A stretch of DNA of 64,000 bases. Origin: Gordonia sp. OPL2 (lineage in GTDB: Bacteria > Actinomycetota > Actinomycetes > Mycobacteriales > Mycobacteriaceae). This document shows, in pieces, positions 54,974 through 62,943 of this stretch (the stretch's first letter is position 1; each line of letters opens with the position of its first letter). The position numbers were made by a program, and so were the translations under genes. The notes beneath the pieces are model-generated. The model made no database searches and was not told where the DNA came from. It saw only the letters and a list, made by a program, of their open reading frames with translations. The stretch lies in assembly GCF_003797825.1 (NCBI RefSeq), contig NZ_RKME01000001.1, positions 496,001-560,000 of the forward strand, written 5' to 3'.

Positions 54974-55016
54974 ATTCCTGGACACGGTCGGCGAGATTCT
55001 GGACACGGTCGGCGAG
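54974..55016 (+). repeat. Two-copy tandem repeat of about 21 bases
   Basis: ATTCCTGGACACGGTCGGCGAG (54974-54995) is followed directly by ATTCTGGACACGGTCGGCGAG (54996-55016). The copies differ by one inserted C. They lie in the short gap between convergent genes. Confidence 0.7.
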
Positions 55017-55022
55017 AGCGGG

Positions 55023-55658
55023 TCAGTCGTCGCCTGATTCGATGGTCATGTCACCGGACAAGTAGCGGTCGATGTTCGGCCCCACCCGCTGTGCGAGCTC
55101 CTCCGGGGTGGCCTTCGCGACCACCGGCACGTCGAGGACGTAGCGCGCCATCCCCAGTCCGGCGATCTGACTGAACATCAACCCGATCCGTTCATCACGA
55201 TGATCGTCGGCGACGACGTCGGCGAGTGCGGTGCGGACGATCCCGAGGAAGAACTCGCGCATGCCGGCGGCCACCTCGGCGTGGGTCACGGCCACGCGAA
55301 GCAGGGCGATCGCACGGGTTCGCTGCTCCGGATTGGACTCCCAGAATCCGAGGATGCGCCGGAGGAACTCGGTTCCCGGACTGTCGGTGTCCACGGTGAT
55401 TCCCGCGAACATCTCGACGACGTCGATCTCCGGCCGCAGCGCCGCCACCAGCAACGCGTCCTTGGTGCCGAAGTAGTGGTGGATCAGGGCGGGGTCGACG
55501 CCGGCCCGCCTTCCGATCTCGCGCATCGTGGATCGGTCGAAACCACGGTCGGAGAACAACTCCCGGGCAGCAGTGAGGATGGACTCGCGATTGTCGGACC
55601 CGGTGGCCGCCGCCCTCGGGCGTCCTCGCCCCCGTCCGCTCCGCTGCTGCGGTGTCAC
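55023..55658 (-). CDS. TetR-family regulator (CecR-like position)
   Basis: 211 residues. The HTH is SILTAARELFSDRGFDRSTM, REIGRRAGVDPALIHHYFGT and KDALLVAALRPE. The C-terminal TetR_C domain includes FLRRILGFWESNPEQRTRAI. It is the last gene of an operon with an ABC-2 permease and two ATPases; in E. coli a TetR protein (CecR) controls the similar ybhFSR genes. It probably represses its own operon. Confidence 0.9.
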   Translation of the reverse strand: MTPQQRSGRGRGRPRAAATGSDNRESILTAARELFSDRGFDRSTMREIGRRAGVDPALIHHYFGTKDALLVAALRPEIDVVEMFAGITVDTDSPGTEFLRRILGFWESNPEQRTRAIALLRVAVTHAEVAAGMREFFLGIVRTALADVVADDHRDERIGLMFSQIAGLGMARYVLDVPVVAKATPEELAQRVGPNIDRYLSGDMTIESGDD

Positions 55659-55669
55659 CTCGCCGTGCC

Positions 55670-56545
55670 CTACGATCGTGCCGCGTGTTCCCGGGCCAGG
55701 ACCAGCATGCGTTCCTCGATGGTGGCCCGGACAGGCGTGATGTCGGCGGCGATCCCCGCAGCATCGAGGACGGCGTCGATGTCCGCGGGATCGGTGTCCG
55801 GGACCCGGATCGCCCGCCCGGCAAGGATGACGGGGACACCGGCGTCGTTCAGTGCCGCGAACGCCTGGGACCAGTCCGACGTCCGGACCGCGACCGCCCG
55901 GGTGTCGCCGATGATGTCGTCCTCGCTGCCGGAGCCGACCAGCTGTCCGTTTGCCATGAGCAGCAGTCGATCACACTGCTGCGCCTCCTCCATGTAGTGG
56001 GTCGTGACCAGGACACCGACCCCGTCGTCGGCCTGGTGGCGGATCGTGTCCCAGAGTTCGGCACGCGACAATGCATCGACACCGGAGGTCGGTTCGTCGA
56101 GGACGAGTACCTCGGGGGCGTGGGCGAGGGCGACGAGAAACGCCACCTGCCGCTGGGCGCCGAGCGCGAGATCCCCGACGAGCGTGCCGCGCACATCACG
56201 GAGGTCCGCCGGGATGTCGGGCACGGGTACACCGTAGGCGCCGGCGCTGAACGACAGGTTCTCGCCCACGGTGAGATCCCGATACAGTCCGAGGTTCTGT
56301 GGCACATATCCCATACGGGCCCTGCGGGTCTGGTCCGGTGGCCCGCCGAGGAGCTCGACCGATCCTTCCGTCGCGGCCAGCAGTCCGAGCAACATGCGGA
56401 TCAACGTGGTCTTTCCGGCACCGTTGGCGCCGAGCAGCCCGACCACCTCACCGGGCCCGACGGTCATCGACACCGAGTCGACGGCGGTGAAGTCACCGAA
56501 GCGGCGGGTGACCTCACGTGCCCCGAGAACCACATCGGAGGTCAT
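55670..56545 (-). CDS. ABC exporter ATPase, second of two (degenerate signature)
   Basis: 291 residues. Walker A GLLGANGAGKTTL (about 36-48), Q-loop VPQNLGLYRDLTVGENL, Walker B VLVLDEPTSGVDAL, H-loop VTTHYME. The signature is LALGAQRQVAFLVAL in place of LSGGQ, so one ATP site may be inactive. Its start overlaps the first ATPase's stop by four bases. Together they match the two halves of E. coli YbhF. Confidence 0.9.
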   Translation of the reverse strand: MTSDVVLGAREVTRRFGDFTAVDSVSMTVGPGEVVGLLGANGAGKTTLIRMLLGLLAATEGSVELLGGPPDQTRRARMGYVPQNLGLYRDLTVGENLSFSAGAYGVPVPDIPADLRDVRGTLVGDLALGAQRQVAFLVALAHAPEVLVLDEPTSGVDALSRAELWDTIRHQADDGVGVLVTTHYMEEAQQCDRLLLMANGQLVGSGSEDDIIGDTRAVAVRTSDWSQAFAALNDAGVPVILAGRAIRVPDTDPADIDAVLDAAGIAADITPVRATIEERMLVLAREHAARS

Positions 56546-57378
56546 GCGCCGGCCTCCTGCCTGCGGGTCGTCTGCTTACGCGTCATCGACAGCGCGATCA
56601 CGATGTCCTCGAGGTCCGGTGTGACAGCGGGTGCGTCCACATCGGGGTGACCGTCCGGCCAGTACTCGTGCCGTCGACGACCGCGGCGCCAGGACCACTC
56701 CGGGCGCGTGGGCGCGACGGCAGCGGTGATCACGCCGGTGAACCCCGCCCGCACCTCGTCGTAGGAGCCCTGGGTCAGGATTCGGCCGCCGTCGAGGACG
56801 ACGAGATCCGCAGCGCGCTCGGCCTCGTCCAGGTATGTGGTCGACATGAGCACGGCGGCGCCGTCGGCGGCCGCTTCCGAGATCATGCGCCACAGATCGA
56901 TGCGGCTGACCGGGTCGACCCCGGTACTGGGCTCGTCGAGGATCAGCAGGGGCGGACGGTGGATCATCGCCATGGCCGCACCGAGCTTCCGGCGCATCCC
57001 GCCCGACAGCGCCGAGGCGAGTCGATCGGCTGCCACGCGTAGCCCGGCTCCATCGATGAGCTCTTCGCGTCGATTCTCGAGCTCGGCACCCGTCAGGCCA
57101 TAGATGCCGCCCACGAAGTCCAGGTTCTGACGTACGGTCAACGCTCCCCAGCTCCCCGGACCCGCCGACAGGAAACCGATCTCGTGTTTGTCCGGCGCCC
57201 GGACCGTGCCACTGTCCGGGATGACCGCACCCACGAAGGTTCGCAGCAGAGTGGATTTGCCGGCGCCGTCACCGCCGACCAACGCGACCACGTGGCCGGA
57301 CGGCACATCGACGCTGACGTCGTCGAGTGCGGTCCGCTCACCGAACCGCACCGTGACCGAGTGCGCTCCCGCGATCAT
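56542..57378 (-). CDS. ABC exporter ATPase, first of two
   Basis: 278 residues from the ATG at 57378, four-base overlap with the permease stop; the frame is open upstream to 57606 inside the permease gene. Walker A VGGDGAGKSTLL, signature ALSGGMRRKLGAAMAM, Walker B LLILDEPSTGVDPV, H-loop MSTTYLDEAE with Tyr where His is usual. With the second ATPase it likely forms a heterodimer with one consensus site. Confidence 0.9.
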   Translation of the reverse strand: MIAGAHSVTVRFGERTALDDVSVDVPSGHVVALVGGDGAGKSTLLRTFVGAVIPDSGTVRAPDKHEIGFLSAGPGSWGALTVRQNLDFVGGIYGLTGAELENRREELIDGAGLRVAADRLASALSGGMRRKLGAAMAMIHRPPLLILDEPSTGVDPVSRIDLWRMISEAAADGAAVLMSTTYLDEAERAADLVVLDGGRILTQGSYDEVRAGFTGVITAAVAPTRPEWSWRRGRRRHEYWPDGHPDVDAPAVTPDLEDIVIALSMTRKQTTRRQEAGA

Positions 57379-58445
57379 GCGACGTCCGCGCCCGTCGATT
57401 CCGACGACGGGGTCGGAGTCCTCTGCTTCGACACGTCGGGTGCCAGGTCGCGACGGAATCGCAGAGTCGCGCCGGTGAACACGACCACGGCCATCACCGT
57501 CAGGATCAGCAACGGCAACCACAGCGACGAGATCGGTGCGTCGCGCAGCATGACGCCCTGCGAGATCATGGTGAAGTAGGTCAGCGGGAGCAGATAACCG
57601 ATCCATCGAACTCCCGCTGCCATCGCGTCCAGCGGAAAGATCATGCCGGACAACAAGATCTGCGGGAGCAGAAACATGAATGCGGTCTGGATCGCCTGGC
57701 CGGTCGTCTGCGAGATCGTCGAGATCAGCACTCCGAGACCGAGCACGACGAACAGGAAGATGGCGGCCCCGAGCGCAAAGATCAGCACGTTTCCGTTGAA
57801 CGGCACCCCGAACAGGAGCATCCCGAGGACCGTGACGACGATCATGTCGACGGCTGCCAGGAGGAAGTAGGGCACGATCTTGCCGAGGATCACCTGGCTC
57901 GGCCGGATCGGCATCACGGCGAGTTGTTCCAGAGTGCCCGCTTCTCGTTCACGAACCAGGCCGATACTCGTGATGATGGTGCCGATGAAGGTCAGGATCA
58001 GCCCGATGATCGCGGGCACCATCACCCACGACGTCTTCAGATCAGGGTTGAACAACACCTCGGTCTCGACCTGTCCACCCATCTTGTTCAGGATGCCGAC
58101 CGTCGACTGTGCAGCGAACAGGTTCGACCCGTCCACGTAGGCGATCGGCTTCTGCCCGGGCGGCCCGGTCACGATGGCGACGTCGACCTTGTTCTCCCGC
58201 AACATGTCCCGGGCCTGGGTTGCGGTGTCGCCCGGATGGGACTCGGTGACGTCGAAGTACGACGGCAGAGCCTGACTGATCTGCTGGGTGGTCGGACCGA
58301 CGACGGCGGTCTTCACCGACGAGACATAGAAGTTGGCGGCATAGCCGAAGATCACCAGCAGCAGCAGCGGCAGGACGATCAACATGGCCAGTGTGCGGGG
58401 GTCCCGCCGGAGTTCGCGAAATTCTTTGAGAATCATGGCGCGCAT
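57375..58445 (-). CDS. ABC-2 type export permease (YbhS-like)
   Basis: 356 residues from the ATG at 58445; the frame extends to 58511. One N-terminal helix (AMLIVLPLLLLVIFGYAANF), a 140-residue extracytoplasmic domain, then five helices; LVREREAGTLEQLAVMPIRP is the ABC-2 signature. Substrates of such exporters include drugs and cations. The start lies five bases after TAGCAT, so the message is probably leaderless. It leads the permease-ATPase-ATPase-TetR operon. Confidence 0.9.
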   Translation of the reverse strand: MRAMILKEFRELRRDPRTLAMLIVLPLLLLVIFGYAANFYVSSVKTAVVGPTTQQISQALPSYFDVTESHPGDTATQARDMLRENKVDVAIVTGPPGQKPIAYVDGSNLFAAQSTVGILNKMGGQVETEVLFNPDLKTSWVMVPAIIGLILTFIGTIITSIGLVREREAGTLEQLAVMPIRPSQVILGKIVPYFLLAAVDMIVVTVLGMLLFGVPFNGNVLIFALGAAIFLFVVLGLGVLISTISQTTGQAIQTAFMFLLPQILLSGMIFPLDAMAAGVRWIGYLLPLTYFTMISQGVMLRDAPISSLWLPLLILTVMAVVVFTGATLRFRRDLAPDVSKQRTPTPSSESTGADVA

Positions 58446-58450
58446 GTCAA

Positions 58451-58480
58451 ATGCTAGGCACGTGACATGTCCGAGGTCAA
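58451..58480 (-). promoter_or_regulatory. Promoter of the ABC-2 export operon
   Basis: Reading leftwards, TTGACC (58475-58480), an 18-base spacer, TAGCAT (58451-58456), then five bases to the ATG. GACATGTC within the spacer is a palindrome and could be a TetR site. Confidence 0.55.
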
Positions 58481-58552
58481 CAAGCGATGAATTTATTTCC
58501 CGCGTCGCCACACAGGTCCGAGTCGACGATGCCGGAGATCGATTGGTGCAGA

Positions 58553-59533
58553 ATGACGCGCGTGCCGATGACCATCGACGAGATGACCGCGAACCTGGAA
58601 CGACATCAGGTCGCCATCTATCTGGCCGCGATTGCTGCGGGCGCAGCGTTCGGCATGGTCATGCCCGCGAGCGGCCCGGTGCTCGAGCACGCCATCAATC
58701 CGTCGATCGCGGCCTTGCTGTTCGTGACGTTCCTCCAGGTCCCCGTGGCACGACTCGGGGCGGCCCTGCGCGACGTCAGGTTCATCGCCGCGCTGCTCGC
58801 GGTGAACTTCGTGGCGGTGCCGCTGGTCGTGGCCTGCCTGCTTCCGCTGGTGCCGGACGAGGCTGCTCTGCGAGTCGGGGTACTCCTGGTCCTGCTGTGC
58901 CCGTGCGTGGATTACGTGATCGTGTTCAGTGGACTGGCGGGCGGCGACAGCCATCGACTGCTCGCCGCGACGCCACTGCTGCTCCTGCTCCAGATGGCGT
59001 TGCTGCCGGTGTTTCTCACGATCTTCCTCGGCGGTGAACTCGCCGCGGTGGTCGACGTCGCGCCCTTTGTCACCGCGTTCGTGGTGCTCATCGTGATCCC
59101 GCTCGCGCTGGCGTGGATGACACAGGCCGGGGCGAGTCGATCGGCCCTTGTCCACCGCGTGAGCAGCGCAGCGGGCAGCGCGATGGTGCCGCTGATGGCG
59201 CTGGTCCTGGTCGTGGTGGTCGGCTCCCAGATCCCTGCACTCGACGATCACGGACGTTCGGTGGCGTCGGTGATCGGCGTCTACCTTCTCTTCCTGATCG
59301 TCATGACCGTGCTCGGACTGCTGGTCTCACGACCGTTCGGAGTGGGACTGACCGGACGTCGCGCCGTCACCTTCTCCGGCGTGACCCGCAACTCCCTGGT
59401 GGTCCTTCCGCTGGCGCTGTCGCTGCCCGGCGAGATGGCTGCGATCGCCGGCTCGGCGGTGGTCGCCCAGACGCTGATCGAAGTCCTCGGGATGGTTACT
59501 CTCGTGGCCCTCATCCCGAGGATCACCCGATGA
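58553..59533 (+). CDS. SBF/ACR3-like transporter (bile acid:sodium symporter family)
   Basis: 326 residues from the ATG at 58553; starts at 58487, 58568 and 58583 are also possible and no ribosome site decides. About ten hydrophobic helices. VNFVAVPLVVACLLPLVPDE, LLVLLCPCVDYVIVFSGLAG with a double-Cys turn and SGVTRNSLVVLPLALSLPGE are SBF/BART blocks; the conserved Cys near helix 4 recalls ACR3. It may export arsenite or move organic anions. It is divergent from the ABC permease. Confidence 0.78.
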   Translation: MTRVPMTIDEMTANLERHQVAIYLAAIAAGAAFGMVMPASGPVLEHAINPSIAALLFVTFLQVPVARLGAALRDVRFIAALLAVNFVAVPLVVACLLPLVPDEAALRVGVLLVLLCPCVDYVIVFSGLAGGDSHRLLAATPLLLLLQMALLPVFLTIFLGGELAAVVDVAPFVTAFVVLIVIPLALAWMTQAGASRSALVHRVSSAAGSAMVPLMALVLVVVVGSQIPALDDHGRSVASVIGVYLLFLIVMTVLGLLVSRPFGVGLTGRRAVTFSGVTRNSLVVLPLALSLPGEMAAIAGSAVVAQTLIEVLGMVTLVALIPRITR

Positions 59534-59554
59534 TCGCCTCGTCGGCACTCGTGG

Positions 59555-60289
59555 TCAGTTGTGCGGGACGTCGGCGGTCAGTCCGCCGTCCATGACGAAC
59601 TCGGTTCCGGTGGCATAGGAGGATTCGTCGCTGGCGAGGAACACGATGAACGTCGACACCTCTTCGGATTCGGCCGGCCGGCCCAGCGGCGTCTTGACGA
59701 TGTCCTCCGGGAGCCCCTCGGTCATCGGGGTACGGATCATGCCGGGATGGATGGAGTTCACCCGAATGTTGTGCGGGGCGAGTTCCAGCGCGGCCGATTT
59801 CGCCAGGCCGCGCACACCCCACTTCGACGCGACATAGCCGTGCGCCCACGGACTCCCGCGCAGTCCCTCCACCGACGAGACGTTGATGATCGAGCCTCCG
59901 CCGGCGGCGATCATCGGATCCACGGCGGCCTGCATGCCGAGGAACGTGCCGGTGAGGTTGACGTCGAGGATCTGCTGCCACTTGTCCAGTCGGAACTTCT
60001 GCAGGGTGCTTCCGTTCACGATTCCCGCGTTGTTCACCAACACGTTGAGCCGACCGAAATCGTCCACCGCGGTCGCGACTGCTGCCGCCCAGTCATCCGG
60101 CGACGTGACGTCGAGATGGACGTACCGGGCCGCTACGCCCAACTCCTCCGCGAGCGCCTTGCCCTCGTCGTCGAGGATGTCGCCGATCACGACCTTCGCA
60201 CCCTCGGCCACGAGCATCCGTGCATGAGATGCGCCCATGCCCCGCGAACCACCACTGATCACCGCGACCTTGTCGTCTACTCGTCCCAT
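59555..60289 (-). CDS. Short-chain dehydrogenase, 3-alpha/20-beta-hydroxysteroid dehydrogenase-like
   Basis: 244 residues from the ATG at 60289; the frame is open upstream to 60616. GGSRGMGASHARMLVAEGAK is the cofactor motif, NNAG is present in LVNNAGIVNG, and the catalytic Ser-Tyr-Lys are in INVSSVEGLRGSPWAHGYVA and SKWG. DILDD after the second strand favours NAD(H). The sequence is very close in style to mycobacterial FabG3/Rv2002-type enzymes. A KstR-like palindrome precedes it, so a role in steroid breakdown is plausible. Confidence 0.85.
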   Translation of the reverse strand: MGRVDDKVAVISGGSRGMGASHARMLVAEGAKVVIGDILDDEGKALAEELGVAARYVHLDVTSPDDWAAAVATAVDDFGRLNVLVNNAGIVNGSTLQKFRLDKWQQILDVNLTGTFLGMQAAVDPMIAAGGGSIINVSSVEGLRGSPWAHGYVASKWGVRGLAKSAALELAPHNIRVNSIHPGMIRTPMTEGLPEDIVKTPLGRPAESEEVSTFIVFLASDESSYATGTEFVMDGGLTADVPHN

Positions 60290-60322
60290 GGCGAGGAAGA
60301 CTACCTGCTCAACAGCCAAATG

Positions 60323-60334
60323 AGAACAAGTTCT
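60323..60334 (-). promoter_or_regulatory. KstR-like palindromic operator
   Basis: AGAACAAGTTCT is a perfect 12-base palindrome; on the minus strand TAGAACTTGTTCTC matches the KstR consensus TnnAACnnGTTnnA at all fixed positions except the last. It lies about 34 bases before the SDR start and 83 bases before the divergent gene. Confidence 0.55.
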
Positions 60335-60416
60335 ACCGAGTCGGCCCGGGCCGTGCTCTACTGATATGGACAGTAGTCCGGACAATTGTTCACCTGACCA
60401 GCACAAGGAGAGACGG

Positions 60417-61499
60417 ATGGCCATCCGCGTGGCACACATCGGGACCGGGAACGTCGGCCGACTGGCATTGCGCCAACTGATCGCCGATCCCCGGTTCGAC
60501 CTCGTCGCCGTATGCGTGTCGGCACCGGAGAAGGTCGGCCGCGATGCCGCCGAACTCGCCGGCATCGAGCACGAGCCGACCGGCATCCTCGCCACCGATG
60601 ACCTCTCGGCGATCATCGAGACCGATCCCGACTGCGCGGTCTACTGCGCCATGGGCGACACCCGACCGGTGGAGGCCCTCGACGACTGCGTCCGCCTGCT
60701 GTCGGCGGGCATCGACGTGGTCGGTTCGGCTCCGGTGTCGCTGCAATATCCCTGGGGCGTCATGCCCCCCAAGGCCGTCGCGAAGGTGGATGCCGCTGCG
60801 CGGGAGGGCGACTCGAGCGTCTTCGTCACCGGCGTCGATCCGGGATTCGCGAACGATCTCGTCCCGCTCGCGTTCGCGTCGACCTGTCAGCACATCGATC
60901 AGATCCGATGCATGGAGATCGCAGACTACGCGACCTACGACGGCGCCGCCGTGATGTTCGACGTCATGGGATTCGGCAAGCCGATGGACGAGACGCCGAT
61001 GCTCTTCCTCCCCGGCGTCCTCGGCATGGCGTGGGGGACGACCATCCGTCTGCTCGCCGCGGGTCTGGGCGTCACCGTCGACGAGATCGTCGAACACTGG
61101 GAGGATGAGCCGGCCCCCGAGACGTTCGACATCGCAGCCGGGACCGTCGCCGAAGGCACCCGTGCCGCAGTGCGTTTCGAGATCATCGGCAGGGTCGGCG
61201 GCCGCGATGTCATCGTGATCGAGCACGTCACCCGTCTTCGTGAGGACCTCGGCACACCGTGGGCCCAGCCCGCGCAGGCCGGCGGTTGCTATCGGGTGGA
61301 GATCGTCGGCGAGCCGTCCTACCGCATCGACATCAGTCCGACGAGCGAACACGGCGACCACAACCACGCGGCGATCGTCGCGGGTGCGGGCCGCATCGTG
61401 AACGCGATCCCGGCAGTCGTCGACGGACCCTCCGGAATCCGTACCGCGCTCGACCTCCCGCTGGTCACAGCCGGGAACGCGGCGGTGTCCACGCGGTGA
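60417..61499 (+). CDS. Dihydrodipicolinate-reductase-like NAD(P)H-dependent dehydrogenase (paralogue)
   Basis: 360 residues from the ATG at 60417, after AAGGAGAG. It begins IRVAHIGTGNVGRLALRQLI, then PEKVGRDAAELAGIEHEPTG, AVYCAMGDTRPVEALDDCVR, TGVDPGFANDLVPLAFASTC and MEIADYATYDGAAVMFDVMG. It shares this order of motifs with 33756-34841. It is divergent from the SDR, with the KstR-like site between them, so both may belong to a steroid-related regulon. The reaction is unknown. Confidence 0.78.
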   Translation: MAIRVAHIGTGNVGRLALRQLIADPRFDLVAVCVSAPEKVGRDAAELAGIEHEPTGILATDDLSAIIETDPDCAVYCAMGDTRPVEALDDCVRLLSAGIDVVGSAPVSLQYPWGVMPPKAVAKVDAAAREGDSSVFVTGVDPGFANDLVPLAFASTCQHIDQIRCMEIADYATYDGAAVMFDVMGFGKPMDETPMLFLPGVLGMAWGTTIRLLAAGLGVTVDEIVEHWEDEPAPETFDIAAGTVAEGTRAAVRFEIIGRVGGRDVIVIEHVTRLREDLGTPWAQPAQAGGCYRVEIVGEPSYRIDISPTSEHGDHNHAAIVAGAGRIVNAIPAVVDGPSGIRTALDLPLVTAGNAAVSTR

Positions 61500-61524
61500 T
61501 GTTCTCGCCTGCGATGCCGAGACC

Positions 61525-62943
61525 TCAGGACCGCACGGGCGTCATCGCAGGAGCCCGATCGGCCACGGAGTCGGAAACGCTCCGGTATCGCTCGTAGACA
61601 TCGCGGTCGTCGGCTCCGGCGTCGCGCGACGTCGCCGCGACGCCCCAGTCGGGTAGGTCGCCGGTGAGTGCCCACGCAGCCTGGCGCGCGGCGCCGAGGG
61701 CGACGTACTCGCCCGGCTCGGGCACGGTGACGGTACGGCCGAACAGGCGGGGGGCGAGGGTCAACACGGCCTCGGACCGACTCCCCCCGCCCGTCACCAT
61801 GATCCGATCCACATCGATGCCCTGATCACGGATCAGATCCATGCAATAGACGAGCGAACAGAGCAATCCCTCGACCGCGGCGCGGGCCACATTCGCCGGC
61901 GTCCAGTTGTCGGCGGTGATGCCCACGACGGAGCCGGTGGCGTCCGGGAGGTTGGGTGATCGTTCACCGGCGAAATAGGGCACCATGACCAGTCCCCCGG
62001 CCCCCGGCGGCGCCGAGAGAGCGAGGCGCCCGAACTCATCGAGATCGACGCCGAGCATGTCCGCCGTCGACGCCAGTACGGGCGCCCCGTTCAGGGTGCA
62101 CACCAGCGGCAGCTGGCGACCGGTCGCGTCCGCGAATCCGGCCACCAGACCGGAGGCGTCGTGCGCCGGCACGTCGGTGACGACGCTGACGACACCTGAG
62201 GTGCCCAGGGAGACGATGCAATCGCGGGCTCCGGCGGCCAGGCCCAACGCGGCCGACGCGTTGTCGCCGGCGCCCGCGCCGATGACCGTCCCCGAATCGG
62301 TTCGCCCGGCACGATCGGCGGGGCCGAGCACGTGGGGCACGAGCGGACGCCGGCCACCGAATGCCAACTCGAGCAGATCGGTTCGGTAGGAGCCGTCGGC
62401 CGCGGCGAAGTATCCGGTCCCGGAGGCATCGCTGCGATCGGTGACGAGCGCATCGATCCCCGGTGCGCCCCTCAGCTGCCACGTCAACCAGTCGTGCGGA
62501 AGACACACGGCGGCGGTCGCGTCGGCGAGTTCGGGTTCGTTGTCCGCCATCCACCGCAACTTCGACGCGGTGATCGACGCGACCGGCACCACCCCCACTG
62601 CCGACGCCCAACCGTCCGGCCCGCCGAGTTCGTCGACGAGCGCCGAGGCGCTCGCGGCCGAGCGGGTGTCGTTCCACAGCAACGCATTCCGGACCACGAC
62701 TCCGTCGCCGTCGAGACAGATCATCCCGTGTTGCTGTCCGCCGACCGAAATCGCGGCGACGTCCTCGAGCCCTCCAACGTCGGCGATCGCGGAGGTCAGG
62801 GCCGTCCACCAGTGCCGGGGGTCGACCTCGGTGCCGGGCGGATGCGGCGCCCTGGCGGAACGGACGACCGCGCCGGAGTCAGCGTCGCACACGACGATCT
62901 TGCAGGACTGGGTCGAGGAGTCGACCCCGGCGACCAGAGTCAT
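61525..62943 (-). CDS. xylB: Xylulokinase (FGGY family)
   Basis: 472 residues from the ATG at 62943, four-base overlap with the dehydrogenase stop; longer frames upstream are shadows. VAGVDSSTQSCKIVVCDADS is the phosphate-1 loop, ISVGGQQHGMICLDGDGVVV the FGGY substrate region, and VSLGTSGVVSVVTDV and IMVTGGGSRSEAVLTLAPRL the ATP site. It phosphorylates D-xylulose to enter the pentose phosphate pathway. Coupling to the polyol dehydrogenase suggests arabitol, xylitol or mannitol use. Confidence 0.92.
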   Translation of the reverse strand: MTLVAGVDSSTQSCKIVVCDADSGAVVRSARAPHPPGTEVDPRHWWTALTSAIADVGGLEDVAAISVGGQQHGMICLDGDGVVVRNALLWNDTRSAASASALVDELGGPDGWASAVGVVPVASITASKLRWMADNEPELADATAAVCLPHDWLTWQLRGAPGIDALVTDRSDASGTGYFAAADGSYRTDLLELAFGGRRPLVPHVLGPADRAGRTDSGTVIGAGAGDNASAALGLAAGARDCIVSLGTSGVVSVVTDVPAHDASGLVAGFADATGRQLPLVCTLNGAPVLASTADMLGVDLDEFGRLALSAPPGAGGLVMVPYFAGERSPNLPDATGSVVGITADNWTPANVARAAVEGLLCSLVYCMDLIRDQGIDVDRIMVTGGGSRSEAVLTLAPRLFGRTVTVPEPGEYVALGAARQAAWALTGDLPDWGVAATSRDAGADDRDVYERYRSVSDSVADRAPAMTPVRS

